From Fomes fomentarius (lineage: Eukaryota > Basidiomycota > Agaricomycetes > Polyporales > Polyporaceae): a stretch of 64,000 nucleotides of DNA. The stretch spans positions 1,426,001 to 1,490,000 of the forward strand of contig JABYQN010000002.1 in NCBI GenBank assembly GCA_022606135.1. Reading direction: 5' to 3'. Of this stretch, positions 1-10,806 are shown one piece after another. Position numbers and translations under genes: made by a program. Below the pieces are notes generated by a model. It saw nothing but the letters and a program-made list of their open reading frames with translations. It had not been told where the DNA came from and searched no databases. Every line of letters begins with the position of its first letter. Positions within the stretch are counted from its first letter, which is position 1.

Positions 1-513
1 CTGAGGAGGAGGAGAAGGAGGAGAACTCTGTCCCTACCGCATGATGGTGCATCTAAACAAGACTCGCAGTCGCGTTGGTCTGCTGCTTTGTGACTCTGTA
101 TATATGTCTCGTTCCGCTCATTGATTCCGAACCATGCTCTGTATACTATTAGCTGCTAATAATCGAGGTTATTGTCCTATGTTTGATTGCGTGATTCGAA
201 GGATGGGGGAGCGGCACGCGTACGGTGCAGCGAGGTGCGGTGTGCTGCGTTTTTGCGCGCTTGTAGTACTTGAGTCTCGACGTTGACTTGCCATCTCGCT
301 CGCTTGCCCAGGACGACGCACTCGAATTGTGAGGAACCATGACATGCGTCATACCCGACGAGCACCCACCTTTGTGCCACGATGTATGATCCACGCCGCT
401 TCCAGACGTTCTCGCACAAAGGCTTGCGACAAAGACCTTGGTAAGTTGAAAACGCTATATATCGTGGTAGCAAGGCTCTAGAGAATCCAACTGCAACTAT
501 ACTCTCCTTTGCC
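1..513. other. no gene recognised
   Basis: No reading frame here has a recognisable domain or a convincing intron pattern. The open frames on the minus strand are short and composition-driven. The stretch probably holds the upstream region of the small gene that starts at 514. Confidence 0.4.
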
Positions 514-1440
514 ATGGTCCTCGCCACTTTCCTCGCACTCACCGCTATTGTCCTTGCCTTGCCTCCATACGTTCGTGCCTTTCGCGCCACTTGGCAGGAG
601 GCTATGGTCGACTTCCGAATTGGCACTCGCGGTGCCGCCGACGCCATTCGTGCCCATCGAGAAGCGCAGGAGAGAGCTCGCGCTGCTCAAGGGCGCAACG
701 CAAATAATGCACGCGACGATCGCATACATAACTCCAATGCAGGCCATCAGGGTTCGCGTCCCAACTCTCGGGCTGGGGCTGAGATTGTTAGGTGCGTTGC
801 TATACAGCTAATACTTCGAACAACGTATCTGACCCACTGCACAGCTATGCCTCCCACTCAGAAGGTGACCAGCACATCGGCAGTTTGATCGTCCGCCCCG
901 CGGAATCCTTGCAGAGTGGTACGTGGTCTCCTCGCCGCACTATGCCCCTCGCTGCTCGAGAGGCCCCTCAGAACGCCGTCGCCTCTTCTTCACGCCTTCC
1001 TGCAGTGCCGGTCGCTCCCCTCCCCGTACGTCGCTGGTCGCGCCGACGTCAGGGGTGCACCTCCGCCCGTCCGCCTGTCTTCGCTCCACAGGCAGCGCTG
1101 AACAGTGAACCAGTATGTAAACTCGACTCTATCACCTAAGAGTTTTACTGACTTACGCGTTATGTCTAGATCCCTCGGTACACCAGGCGCCACGGCAATG
1201 TCGTCACGACATACTTCCGCAGCTACGCAACGCTGTCATAACTCAGCCGTACCCGGTGGTCGATTCCGTCCTGGGAGACGTCTACCAGCATATGACGACC
1301 CCGCAGCTTAGCCTCATGTGGCTCCGTGTCAATGACGGCCAAGGGCAGCCTATCTGGCAGCCTGTGCGGCAGGTTACACAACGCGGTGATGGGCGCAGGC
1401 TGATGCTTACATTGAGCCGGAGGGAGCTATCTGGGTCCCC
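514..1440 (+). CDS. hypothetical protein, paralog 1 of a pair
   Basis: Function not recognised. From the ATG at 514 the first exon encodes a hydrophobic N-terminus (MVLATFLALTAIVLALPPYV), a likely signal peptide or anchor, then an Ala/Arg-rich segment. Plausible introns run from 792, from about 920, and from 1113 to 1169 (GTATGT to CTAG, phase 0). After the last intron comes RYTRRHGNVVTTYF. From about 1247, in a different frame, follows a segment containing GDVYQHM, IWQPV and QRGDGRRLMLTLSRRE. The gene at 2586-3236 has matching segments in the same order and a matching phase-0 intron. The frame change between the two conserved segments needs a further intron or a frameshift, so the model is tentative. 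It lies upstream of a transposase gene and may be element cargo or a host gene. Confidence 0.4.
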
Positions 1441-1499
1441 AGAGTACTACGAGCGATCCACTCCTTCGCCTAGATCCTATTATCAGTCGCGGTTTCTAA

Positions 1500-1770
1500 T
1501 TGTCCCTGTCGTTCTCACTCCGTTCTCAGTTCAGTCAACGCCACCCTCGTCTGCTAGATCCTCGTCGCAATCGCTGGTTCTCTCGTCCTGTCTGTTCTCA
1601 CTCAGCTCTCATTCCATCCAACGTCGCCTCCTTCGTCGCAATTGACGGTTCCTCTCCTTCCCGTCCGTTCTCACTCTTTAAAACTGCATCACTTGAACAT
1701 GCACACACACTCCTTCTCACAGCTTACCTTGCCTGAACGTGCACTCACACTCCTTCATGCATCGTGTATC
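1500..1770 (+). repeat. degenerate pyrimidine-rich direct repeats
   Basis: Two imperfect copies of a roughly 65-85 nt C/T-rich unit are visible. Each contains a core like CGTCGCAAT...GGTTC followed by GTTCTCACTC (about 1530-1605 and 1615-1678). A second, shorter duplication follows: TGAACATGCACACACACTCC near 1695 and TGAACGTGCACTCACACTCC near 1735. Long frames across here are products of the repeats and look non-coding. Confidence 0.4.
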
Positions 1771-1867
1771 TACGTTTTGTACTATATTAGTCCAATCAAA
1801 ATGAGGTTATGTATTAATATCAGCCCGTACGGGCAAGCATGGTCGTGTTTATCCTGTGAGAGAAGGC

Positions 1868-1965
1868 GGATGGCGAGCGTCGGGGTGGCGGGGTGCGGCG
1901 CGGTGCGGTGCGGTGCGACGGGGTGCGGCATGGTGCGGCGCGGTGCGGCTTGGTGTATGCGGGCG
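1868..1965 (+). repeat. GTGCGG-type short tandem repeat
   Basis: A run of degenerate GGTGCGG/GGTGCGAC/GGCATGGTGCGG units. It has the same motif and strand orientation as the larger array at 9575-10085. The two patches bracket the segment that contains the transposase gene. They are direct, not inverted, which argues against them being the matched subterminal ends of one element. Confidence 0.5.
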
Positions 1966-2585
1966 CTTATGCACCTATCGCTTTATTGTCAAAGAGCTTT
2001 GCGCAACTTCAGACCACACCATGTTGGCGTGCTTCTCCCTTCGACCTACTGCTCACTATGTCTTTCTCGCTCGCAGTAATATGCTGCGCTTCTCTTGCTA
2101 GCTTCGCTGGTCGGAGTCTCAGTCTGCTATATTGCTGTTCACCTGCTTTCCCCCACCCTCAGCCTGGATCCCGACAGACGGGCCTTGCCTTCTCTGCCAG
2201 CACTACTCTGCGGCCCACGGCACCACTAACCTGGAGTTCTCTGTGCCTTACCCGTCTGCCTTCCACCATGAAATTCAACCTGCTATGATGCGTGTTTCAC
2301 GCCCACCAGTCGCAGGTAAGCAGCCTTCCGCTGTGTGCCACTCAGCTCCACAGTGTCCGAATCCACTCCTGATGTAATCGCTACTATGGCTAGTGAAAAC
2401 CCGTGGAATTTCAAGGAAGAGTCAATTGAGCCGACTCTGGAGGCGAATGCGCTTGTAGCCCTGGCCACCGACGTCGTCTGCCCAAGCAGCCGCGCCATCA
2501 GCTCTTGATATCGCCATACAAGCCTCCGAAGCTTGAGGCTGAGGTCAATTCTGGTGGCTGCCCAGCTCAACCCCCGCTGGTCCGT

Positions 2586-3236
2586 ATGGAGTCCGAAGCA
2601 TCGACCAGTCGCGCGGTTCCGGTGAATTCAGGATTGGACTCAGTCGGGGAGCTGTATGCTACTGCTGGACCATCTCGTACATCTCCAGCCGCGACGGACA
2701 ATCTGAGCATCCAGGCCAGCAATGATACGAGTTCCGATTACTCGGCCCCTGCCCTCGCTGGGAGTTCAGCGCCACAGGCTATCTTGTCACCGGCGAGCTC
2801 GATCAACCTTGTACGTGCTTATGTGTCCTCGCAGAATGCTAAATTTATGACATATTGTTCATCTCCTTAAGATCGTCGTGAGACAGCGGTCAGTACGCTA
2901 CGACAACGATGATCCCTCGATGAAAATCGTCACATACTGGTTCGAGATCGAGGGTGAGCAGCCCATCGAGGCTCCCCGGATATATCGAGCCAAGGCGATC
3001 TACAGCCCGGCGACCTGTTCTACTATCGGAACATCGTCAACGGGAAGAGGTCACAAATATGGATCTGGATCGCAGACGAAATCATGATGGAACACATATG
3101 GAAGCCCGTCAAAATAGGATATCAACGTACTGATGGTAGGCGCCTCACGCTGACAGAGAAGAGGAAGAATCCGTCGTGGATTGGGGAGAAGTGGTTTGTT
3201 CGACGGGGTTTGACGAGTACGTCTGTCATGTTTTAA
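2586..3236 (+). CDS. hypothetical protein, paralog 2 of a pair
   Basis: Function not recognised. The N-terminal part from the ATG at 2586 is Ser/Pro-rich and probably disordered. An intron at 2811-2871 (GTACGT to TTAAG, phase 0) precedes RQRSVRYDNDDPSMKIVTYW. A frame change or a very short intron (possibly 2954-2994, 41 nt) leads into GDLQPGDLFYYRN, then WIWIADE, IWKPVKIG, QRTDGRRLTLTEKRK and WFVRRGL. The 514-1440 gene shares RY..(V/I)VT.Y, GD(V/L).Y, IW.PV and QR.DGRRL.LT in the same order, so the pair is homologous. The exon may continue into the coiled-coil exons from 3480, making one long gene. A nucleic-acid or protein-binding role is conceivable but not shown. Confidence 0.4.
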
Positions 3237-3479
3237 CTCCGGTACAACATTGGACTCATACTTGGACAGATCGTCTGTGAGCAGAGTCATCTGTCAGGTG
3301 GTACGCGTTCATTCAATCACATTACTGCATTACATGTACATCAATTGCTATGCGCTTAATCGATCTTTCATCGAAGAAGACTTTGACCTTCCTCGTTCCA
3401 CACCAAAACCTTTGTCGGTCGTGGCTAGACAGGGTCCGGCGGCGTGGATCAGCGTCTGAGTAATTCCCTACCACCACGA

Positions 3480-5200
3480 CCGTCGACCCGTCAACTACCA
3501 CTGCCACGCATCACCCCGCCTCCAGAAGTAGTCGGCATTGTCCGAAAAGATCGCTGCCTTCCATGACGCACGAGAATCGGCAGTATGTGTCAAACCCACC
3601 CTCTGAAGTTGTAACTGCACGTACCATAATCGAGGACGCGCGGGTTCCCGCACCCTCCATCAAGAGACCTCCCAATGACAGGTACCTATGAACTGATCTA
3701 GGTTACTATACGCTAACCGGAGACGTCAGCGACAACATACGCGTTGCAAACGATGACCTGAGCCACTGGAGGAGCGTTACACCGAGGCTCTTCGGGAATT
3801 GCAGAGTTCTGACTCGTGTAATGCTGCACTGTTGACCGCTGTCCTGACCATCAGAAGATCGCAGGTAAGTCTTAACTTAACATATGTATGACCTGCTGAG
3901 ATACGGCAGTAGAAATCCGTAGAAGCTCGAATGCTCTCCTATGAGGCCATGCTCCAGGCATCGCAGAATGAGGCAGAGAAAGCCGTGGGTCCAGCAAAGA
4001 CGGCTTTTCGCCAGGCTCAAGGTGAGTGCAGACTTTACGCCAACGCATCACAGGCTGAAGGGTGTCCAGTCTCTCTGAAGAAACAAGGTGAAAGCCTCGA
4101 TAAATTTCGTGCTCACTGCATCAATCAGGTCAACGACCTTCAGACCCGGGTTCTTGCTCTGGAGCTGGAGAACAAGGTTTTGAAAGCGAAGATGGAGAGC
4201 TACAAGAAAGAACACGCCGAAGTCAACGGCGTCTTGACGTCGATCCAGACCTGGGCGGCTCAAGCGACCAATCTATCGAGCACTTGAGCGATGACAGTTC
4301 ATACATGATGGGACAACTCCGCCAACTCGATGCGCATCTCGAGGATCAGCTTCTTGCTCTTCCTGATCCAGGCGATTTCGGCAAGGTGCACTCTCAGCTC
4401 TCCGGAGAGAGTTCTCCTTTCACCTGCGGTTCCTTCACAACCTCTCCCAAGTCTACGTCCCCTGGCTCACTGGTAGCTGAGCTTGTGCGAGCTTCCGAAC
4501 CATCCGAGTCTCACGCATCGGAAGTATTGATCCCGGTAAGCATATCTTGTGATCTCGTCTTACCAAGCTATTAATGTCATGATGTGGACATTCTCAGTCA
4601 AATAGCGTTGAAGCCGGACTGTCCGACTTCTCGCTGCAGAGCAGTGTAAGTTCGCTGCCTGCTGCACAAATCTCATACACTAACGGTCATAATTTCACTG
4701 GCAGTCTGCTCTACCCGAACGAACACTCGCTACTTGTCGACAGGATGACTACTCGCTCGTTCTCCGGCAATCAGGCACCGTGCGCATGAGGGCTCCCACT
4801 TGGAACCGTGCCGATCACAGTGCCGACTTCGTTATGCTATACACGATCGTGGTGCTCGCACAAGTCATCGTAAGTTGCCGTGATATCTCCTGGAATCCCC
4901 ACTTATAGCGGTTGATAGTCCTATGGTACTTCTGTTCCTGTTCCGTCCTCTCCTGCCCCGACTACCAGAGCGTCCATGGACAACTCGGAAGAGGAACAAT
5001 CTATCTCTGTTCCCGGTCTTCTCTCCACCACCGTTGATGTTGCATGCCAATGGCTCCTCATTGGATGTGCTTGGTATGTTCAGGAAGCACTCGGGGGAAT
5101 CATATGGTCCACTATAACAGCGCGTCCGGATCAAGGTGGATCCTCCGATGATGTGTCGCGTAGCGAGCATCCATATTGGGAAGCGGCCATGAGGGGGTGA
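3480..5200 (+). pseudogene. coiled-coil hypothetical gene with frame breaks
   Basis: Several spliceable exons read well: a Thr/Ser/Pro-rich exon (about 3480-3680), a Glu-rich helical exon with RYTEALRELQ, then MLSYEAMLQASQNEAEKA (3931 on). An in-frame 48-nt intron (4022-4069) leads to a coiled coil with LQTRVLALELENKVLKAKME. Next come an acidic/Ser-rich part, two short exons, and a last exon ending at 5200 with hydrophobic stretches (YTIVVLAQVI; WLLIGCAWYV). Single-nucleotide frame shifts are needed near 3761 and near 4274 to join segments that both look coding. The gene is therefore either decayed or carries assembly indels. It sits directly upstream of the transposase gene and may be part of the 2586 gene. 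Confidence 0.35.
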
Positions 5201-5462
5201 TCTGAATGCTCCACATGTGGTTTAGTACCTCCGTCTGATAATTCAAGGGTTTTTTTCTCACCAGTGACATCTGCGGCACACGCTCCCAAGCACGCCAAAG
5301 TAGGTTGCGCGCGACACCATACTGACAGACAATTTTACTTGATCATCACAAGATCATCGTTCCCTCCATGATAAGAAAAGATCGACCATCATCTTTTCGG
5401 CATGGTCAGCAACGGAGACTAGTTCCCTCCCCCTCCCACTTACCCCCGCCCGTTGTGGCACT

Positions 5463-8400
5463 ATGTGTGTTCCTGAGGGACGATCCCTTTGCCTCTGCAC
5501 CCGATGTAGAGACCATACTTGGTTGGATGAACACAAGGTCGAACGTGAAGGTCGTCTCTTCAAACGAGCGGACACAGTGAAGAAGCACATGCTGCAAGAT
5601 CAACTCGTAGCGGAAAACGTTGCGGCTAGTACGATCCTACTTGCGGCTGCATCTAGCTCGGATCCGCGTCCGTTGGAGTCGCTTCCCATCCGTACACCAG
5701 ACGTTACTCAGGGTGACATGGACGCTGTGAGTATATACTGTTTGTCTCCATGTCTTGTAGAACTCACGCACACCACCTGCACTACTAAGGCGCCGTCCAC
5801 CGGACCATTGCGGAGGCGCAAAAACGCGGAGCCAGCAAGAAGCACTGGTGGCGATGAGCAAGAGAAGCCTCTCGGCGCAGACAAGGTGAGTAGATACCAT
5901 GGTATTGTTTGCAAGCCGGGGTAATCAACCTCGTGTTTGCTCTGCTAGCACACGTGCAAGACGCGCTTGAGTGTCTTGTCTGGTATTCAGTCCTACCTGG
6001 ATGCCCATCGCAAGTTGATCCCCTCGAACCTCGTCCTAGACTTCTCAGGCTCGTCTATCCCTCCGAACACGACCTTCAACGACCCAGTGCCGGAGCCCCC
6101 GAACTCCGGGGCACAGAATCCGTTATACCACAACATCCGTGACAAGATCCTCGTGCAGAAGAAACACCTAGAGGAACTTCCCCCCATCGGCGACAAGGAT
6201 ATGGATCACCGTCGTGAGACTTTGATTGACGATGCGACTAGCCACCTCGAACTCTTAGAAAAATTGAAAGTCGACGCCTGGTCAAACCACTTGCTCGCGC
6301 AATATCTCGCTCAGTCGTCTTCCAACACCGGCCCCATTGTTGTGACCGTAGGTAAGGGTGCCCATATTTCCTTGTCCGAAGCTTCAAGTCGCTGATCCTG
6401 TGACTAGATGAGACGCCTGTCCATCCGGCAAAGAAATTCGAGCCATTTTTGCTTGCAGGACTTCTGATTGCTGTGGTACTGCATTCGTTGGCCGAGGCCG
6501 CGAGACTGGATGTCACCGTCCTCCTCGCCGCCATGAAGGCGGTCTTCTTCGGTTCCTTCATGTGGTGTAACACGCTCCATCGACAGCCGTCCACACTCTC
6601 CCCCGAACAACTCAAGATTCTGGACTCGATACCGCGAGACGTCCGCACACTTTTTACCCAGCTTGATCTCGAGCCTCCTGACACCGTCCGCCACGCCGTC
6701 TGCCCTAAATGCCGAGCCACGTATGCGCCTAATAAGCGTAAGTCTCACGACCCATATCCTCATCGCTGCACCTTTCGGGAAACCGACAAGGAGGTCTGTG
6801 GCGAGAAACTAGCCGTCAAACGTGAGACGATCGAGGGGAAGGATATCATCGTCACCTATGAACCCCTCCAGTGGTTCCCGTACCGTCCATTCAAATCCTG
6901 GATTACCGAACTTTTCCAACGCCCCGAATTAGCGACCCTTGCACGGCAGGCCTGGAACACGGTGCCCGGTGGGAAATGGAACGATATTTGGGACGCGCCC
7001 GCGTTACGCGAGCTGCGCGGCCCAGATGGCCGTACACTGTTCTCTGAACAGCCCGAGGGTGCTGTCCACCTCGTCTTCTCACTCTTTGTCGACTGGTTCA
7101 ACCCGTATGGCAACAAGCAGGCTGGGAAGTCGCACTCCATCGGGGCGATCTATCTGGTCTGCCTGAACCTCCCTCCCGACATTCGCTACCGTCCAGAGAA
7201 TGTTTACCTCGCCGGAGTCATCCCCGGTCCAAATGAGCCCGAGACTCACCAGATGAATCATTTCCTTCGCCCGCTCATCGACGATCTGTTGGATGCATGG
7301 TATCGTGGAATATACCTAAGTTCTTGCGCATTTGAAGGCGGGTCTTCACTCTTCGTTCGTGCCGCGATAGTTCCTCTTGTATGTGATCTGCCGGCGCTAC
7401 GGAAGGTTGGAGGATTTGCTTCGCACTCAGCTGCGCATTTCTGTTCGTTTTGCCAGCTACTCAAGTCGAAGCAGAACGATCTCGACCGCGACAGCTGGCC
7501 CCGCAGAGACAACAAGCAACATCGTAAGCTCGCGGAGCAGTGGAAAAACTTGGGGAGCGAGGCGGAGAGGACGAACCACTTCGAGCAGCATGGCCTACGT
7601 TGGTCGGAGTTGCTTCGCCTTCGCTACTGGGATCCAACTCGTTTTGCTCTGGTCGACGCCATGCACAATCTTTTTCTCGGCGAGCTCCACCACCACTGCC
7701 GCCATGTCTGGGGTATCGACGTGAAAGACAAGGGCTCTGGTGCGAAGACGCGCCCTCATACGCCAAAAGAGCAGCTGGAGTGGCTCCAACACGTCGTGAA
7801 GTACGTCAAGCTCGATTCGTTCAACAAACTCAAGCTAGCTCGCAAGGGCTACCTCGTCGCTGTTGCGGAGCTGAATGGTGCAGTGATACCAGCAGCCAGA
7901 ACGTTCGCGAAACGCGACTACATCGTCGCACTGCTCAAATGGGTACGTTCTGTCCCTGTTGCTCTTTGTCACCATCCTCACGCTGCCAACGTGAACAGTG
8001 GAAGGAGAACGGCGGCGAAATCGCACTGCCTCCGGTCTTTTCCGAGTCAACGAAGGATTTCCATCTCATCGAGCATGAGCTCGACATATCGAAATTCCGG
8101 ATTCTCGATCAAAAGACCCTCTCCTCGGTCCGTAGTGATATTGTGGACACATACCTACCCTCCTGGATGCAGCGCGCCCCGAAGAACTTCGGGAGCCTGT
8201 CGCATGGTAAGTTAAAGGCAGACCAATGGCGAACAGTCTGCTTGGTGAATCTGGTGATCACTCTGGTGCGCCTCTGGGGGAATCCGACGGCGACGAATCG
8301 ACAGAAGGCACTTCTCGAGAACTTCCTTGATCTCGTCCGTGCTGTCGACCTTGCTACAAGACGCTCCATGGATCCTCATCGAGTGCGCAAATTCGACGAG

Positions 8401-9560
8401 TATATCCGCAAGTATCTCGAGGGGCTACGCACCATGTTCCAGCATGACCTCGTCCCAAATCATCACCTATCTCTCCATCTTGCGGAGTGTTTAGAGCTGT
8501 TCGGACCCGTCCATGCATGGTGGGCATTCCCCTTCGAACGATTCAACGGGCTTCTGCAGAACTTCAACACGAACAATCACCCCAGTGCGTTTGATATCCC
8601 TCATGGTTCTCATGATGTTTGATTCTACTAATACTTGCCGTCCTTTCGGATAGGGGACATGCCGCTTACATTCATGCGGTATTTCTACATCGGCGCCAAT
8701 CTCCGATGGTTGCTTGCCACCATTGAATGGCCTGATGCATCTCCGTACCGCGCCATGACAGAGGCCTACCAAAAGGCGTTCCAGGACGCAGCCAGGAGCA
8801 ACCCTCGCCTCGCTAGTCTGCGTCCGCTTGGAGGAGATACTGGGCAAGACCTGACGTTCAATGAAGAGACATCGATTACACTACAGGATGACATTTACAC
8901 CAGACTACTCACCCGTATCAGCACGCTCAGTGGTCCAATATTCTCATCTATCTCTTCCTCCCTCAAGGATCGGCGGCCGGCTCTCGCCAACGTCGTCAAC
9001 CACATCGGCTCCTACGATCACGGAGGCGTCAAGTTTGGCACCGGAAAGGCGCAATTACGGGATTCATTCATTGTCTTCAACTTGCCGAACGACAACGCCG
9101 CCAACACCAACGCCACCAACACCAACACCGGGAGATCCTTTCCCAGAGCAGGCCAGATTCGGGAGATCGTCCTGCATCCTCGCACTGAAAACGGCAAGCC
9201 AATCGTCGAGCCGTTCTTTGTCGTTGACGAATACGTCCCCTTGTCTGCCATCCACGAGGCCTCAGACCCCTTCCGCCAATATTCAGACCTGGACACGCAG
9301 CTCTTCTACAACCACTTCCAGCCACATCCTCATGTCATTGCACTTCAAGATATTCGTGCACACTTCGCAGCTCTCGTGTATTGCCCGGAGGAGATTGGTC
9401 AAGACTGTATTGTCGTCCGATCATTGGATAGAGTATGTGAGCTCACCGGCTCGCTTGCACTACTCGAGACTAACATTCCCGATGATAGTCTTAGGTGTCT
9501 ATAGATTGGCGACTCTCCTCGATCGCACAGGAGCTCGGCATGGGCAAGGCTACATTGTAG
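5463..9560 (+). CDS. CACTA-like (tnp2 family) transposase
   Basis: Cut-and-paste transposase of the CACTA/EnSpm-related type common in Agaricomycetes. The model has seven exons: 5463-5726, 5790-5885, 5949-6351, 6408-7942, 7999-8584, 8654-9432 and 9495-9560. They join in frame to 1,242 codons plus stop with no internal break. The N-terminus has a Cys-rich module (CLCTRC... with H in VKKHML). The core has a zinc ribbon (CPKCRATY... HRC...C), then FVDWFNPYGNKQAGKSHS, the usual first catalytic-Asp block of tnp2 proteins, VPLVCDLPALRKVGGF with HFCSFC, and LVDAMHNLFLGELHHH. Assigning catalytic Asp residues to these blocks rests on family knowledge. The C-terminus ends GMGKATL. The intact frame suggests a recent or still functional copy. 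Terminal inverted repeats were not located. It could equally be called a Plavaka-like transposase. Confidence 0.85.
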
Positions 9561-9574
9561 TGTAATGTGACGTA

Positions 9575-10085
9575 ACGGCGTGCGGAGCAGCGTAATGGCG
9601 TGCGGAGCAGGGCGACGTCGCGCGACACGGTGCGGTCTCGTGCGACTGCCGCACGGTACGATACGGGGCGACGATGCACTACAACGAGCGCGAATTTGTG
9701 CGGTAAATGCGATATTGTGCGGCACGGTGCGACATTGTGCGAAACGGTGCGACGTTGTATGGCACGGCTGCGGCATGGTGTGGCATGGTGCTGTATTGTA
9801 CGAGTTTGTGAGGTGACACAACGGCGTGTGGAGCAGCGCGACATTGCGCGACGCGGTGCGGTCTGTGCGACATGACTAGACGTTGTGCGGCACGGTACAA
9901 TACAGGGCGACAATGCGCTAGAACGAGCGCGAATTTGTGCGGTAAGTGCGATATTGTGCGGCACGGTGCGACGTTGTGCGGCACGGTGCGATTTTGTGCA
10001 GCACGGTGCGACGTTGTACGACGGGGCAAGGTGTGACGTTACACGATGCGGCGCGGCGCAGCATGGTGCGACATCGTATAACAAG
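9575..10085 (+). repeat. GTGCG-rich higher-order tandem repeat
   Basis: Short degenerate units of about 13 nt (GTGCGGCACGGTGCGAC and similar) are nested in a larger duplication. The block AACGAGCGCGAATTTGTGCG occurs at 9683 and again at 9922, an offset of 239 bp, with matching sequence on both sides. Long open frames on both strands here are products of the repeat. The array begins immediately after the transposase stop codon, a position compatible with a subterminal repeat region of the element. Confidence 0.8.
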
Positions 10086-10152
10086 ATGCGACTTCGTGCG
10101 ATGGTCTGTACGCCGATCGCTGAACTCACCATTTGTCAGGTGTAGTGCGCCC

Positions 10153-10275
10153 ACAATCTTATCTGACTCTTTGAGTACAATCTTATCTTACTGCTCGAGG
10201 ACAATCTTATCTTACTGCTCGAGGACAATCTTATCGTAACGTTCGAGTACAATCTTATCTTACCGTTCGAGTACA
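10153..10275 (+). repeat. 24-bp tandem array, five units
   Basis: Five head-to-tail units beginning ACAATCTTATC and ending CTCGAGG, TTCGAGT or similar, each 24 bp, plus a partial sixth (ACAATCTGATCC). Units two and three are identical; the others differ at a few positions. No coding signal. Confidence 0.9.
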
Positions 10276-10806
10276 ATCTGATCCATGATCAAAACTGGAA
10301 GCGGACATAGGATTGCTGCGCCACGCCTATAGCACTTTGTCATAGGTTATCATTATTGCTCACACGAACCGCCTACAACCTCCCTATTTATCCTCTATAG
10401 CAACTCTATAACAATGGGTTATAGCGAGAAATCAGTTTACCTAGAACACCGTAAGGATTGGCGGATGATAGGCGAGTGACACGATATATATGCCCCTTGG
10501 TGATACCATATCAACAGCCTTACTATGTTATCCCTATGCGTCCAAGGCTGACAAATCACTAGTCCCCCCTTTGTGATAATAGGATAGGCGGACAATTGGT
10601 AACCCTTGGCACCCGTCCAAAGGGATGTCATAGCCGGTCGATATAATAACTATGCTCTGGTGTTATAGGGAGACGATAGCCGCTGGATAGTTATACGTCG
10701 TGCGCCGCTATTACCTGCCTATTACGCGGGGGATAACACCCCGGGGCCCGCAGTGGTAAGCGCTCTCTTTCAGAAACGTTCTCGACGGACTCCCGGCTCT
10801 GCAGCC
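10276..10806. other. non-coding stretch upstream of NOG2
   Basis: AT-richer than its surroundings, with many CTATAR/YATAG words and short inverted repeats such as CTATAAC...GTTATAG, and no credible frame. It separates the repeat block from the NOG2 gene and must contain the NOG2 promoter. It may also contain the right border of a mobile element, which I could not place. Confidence 0.4.

Noticed and set aside
1170..3010. Programmed frameshifting in the paralog pair
   Set aside because: No slippery site or structure seen; a short intron or an inherited lesion is simpler.
9491..10132. 213-codon minus-strand frame and companions on both strands
   Set aside because: It is a translation of the GTGCG repeat; repeated TVPHN/RTMSHRAA strings reflect the DNA unit.
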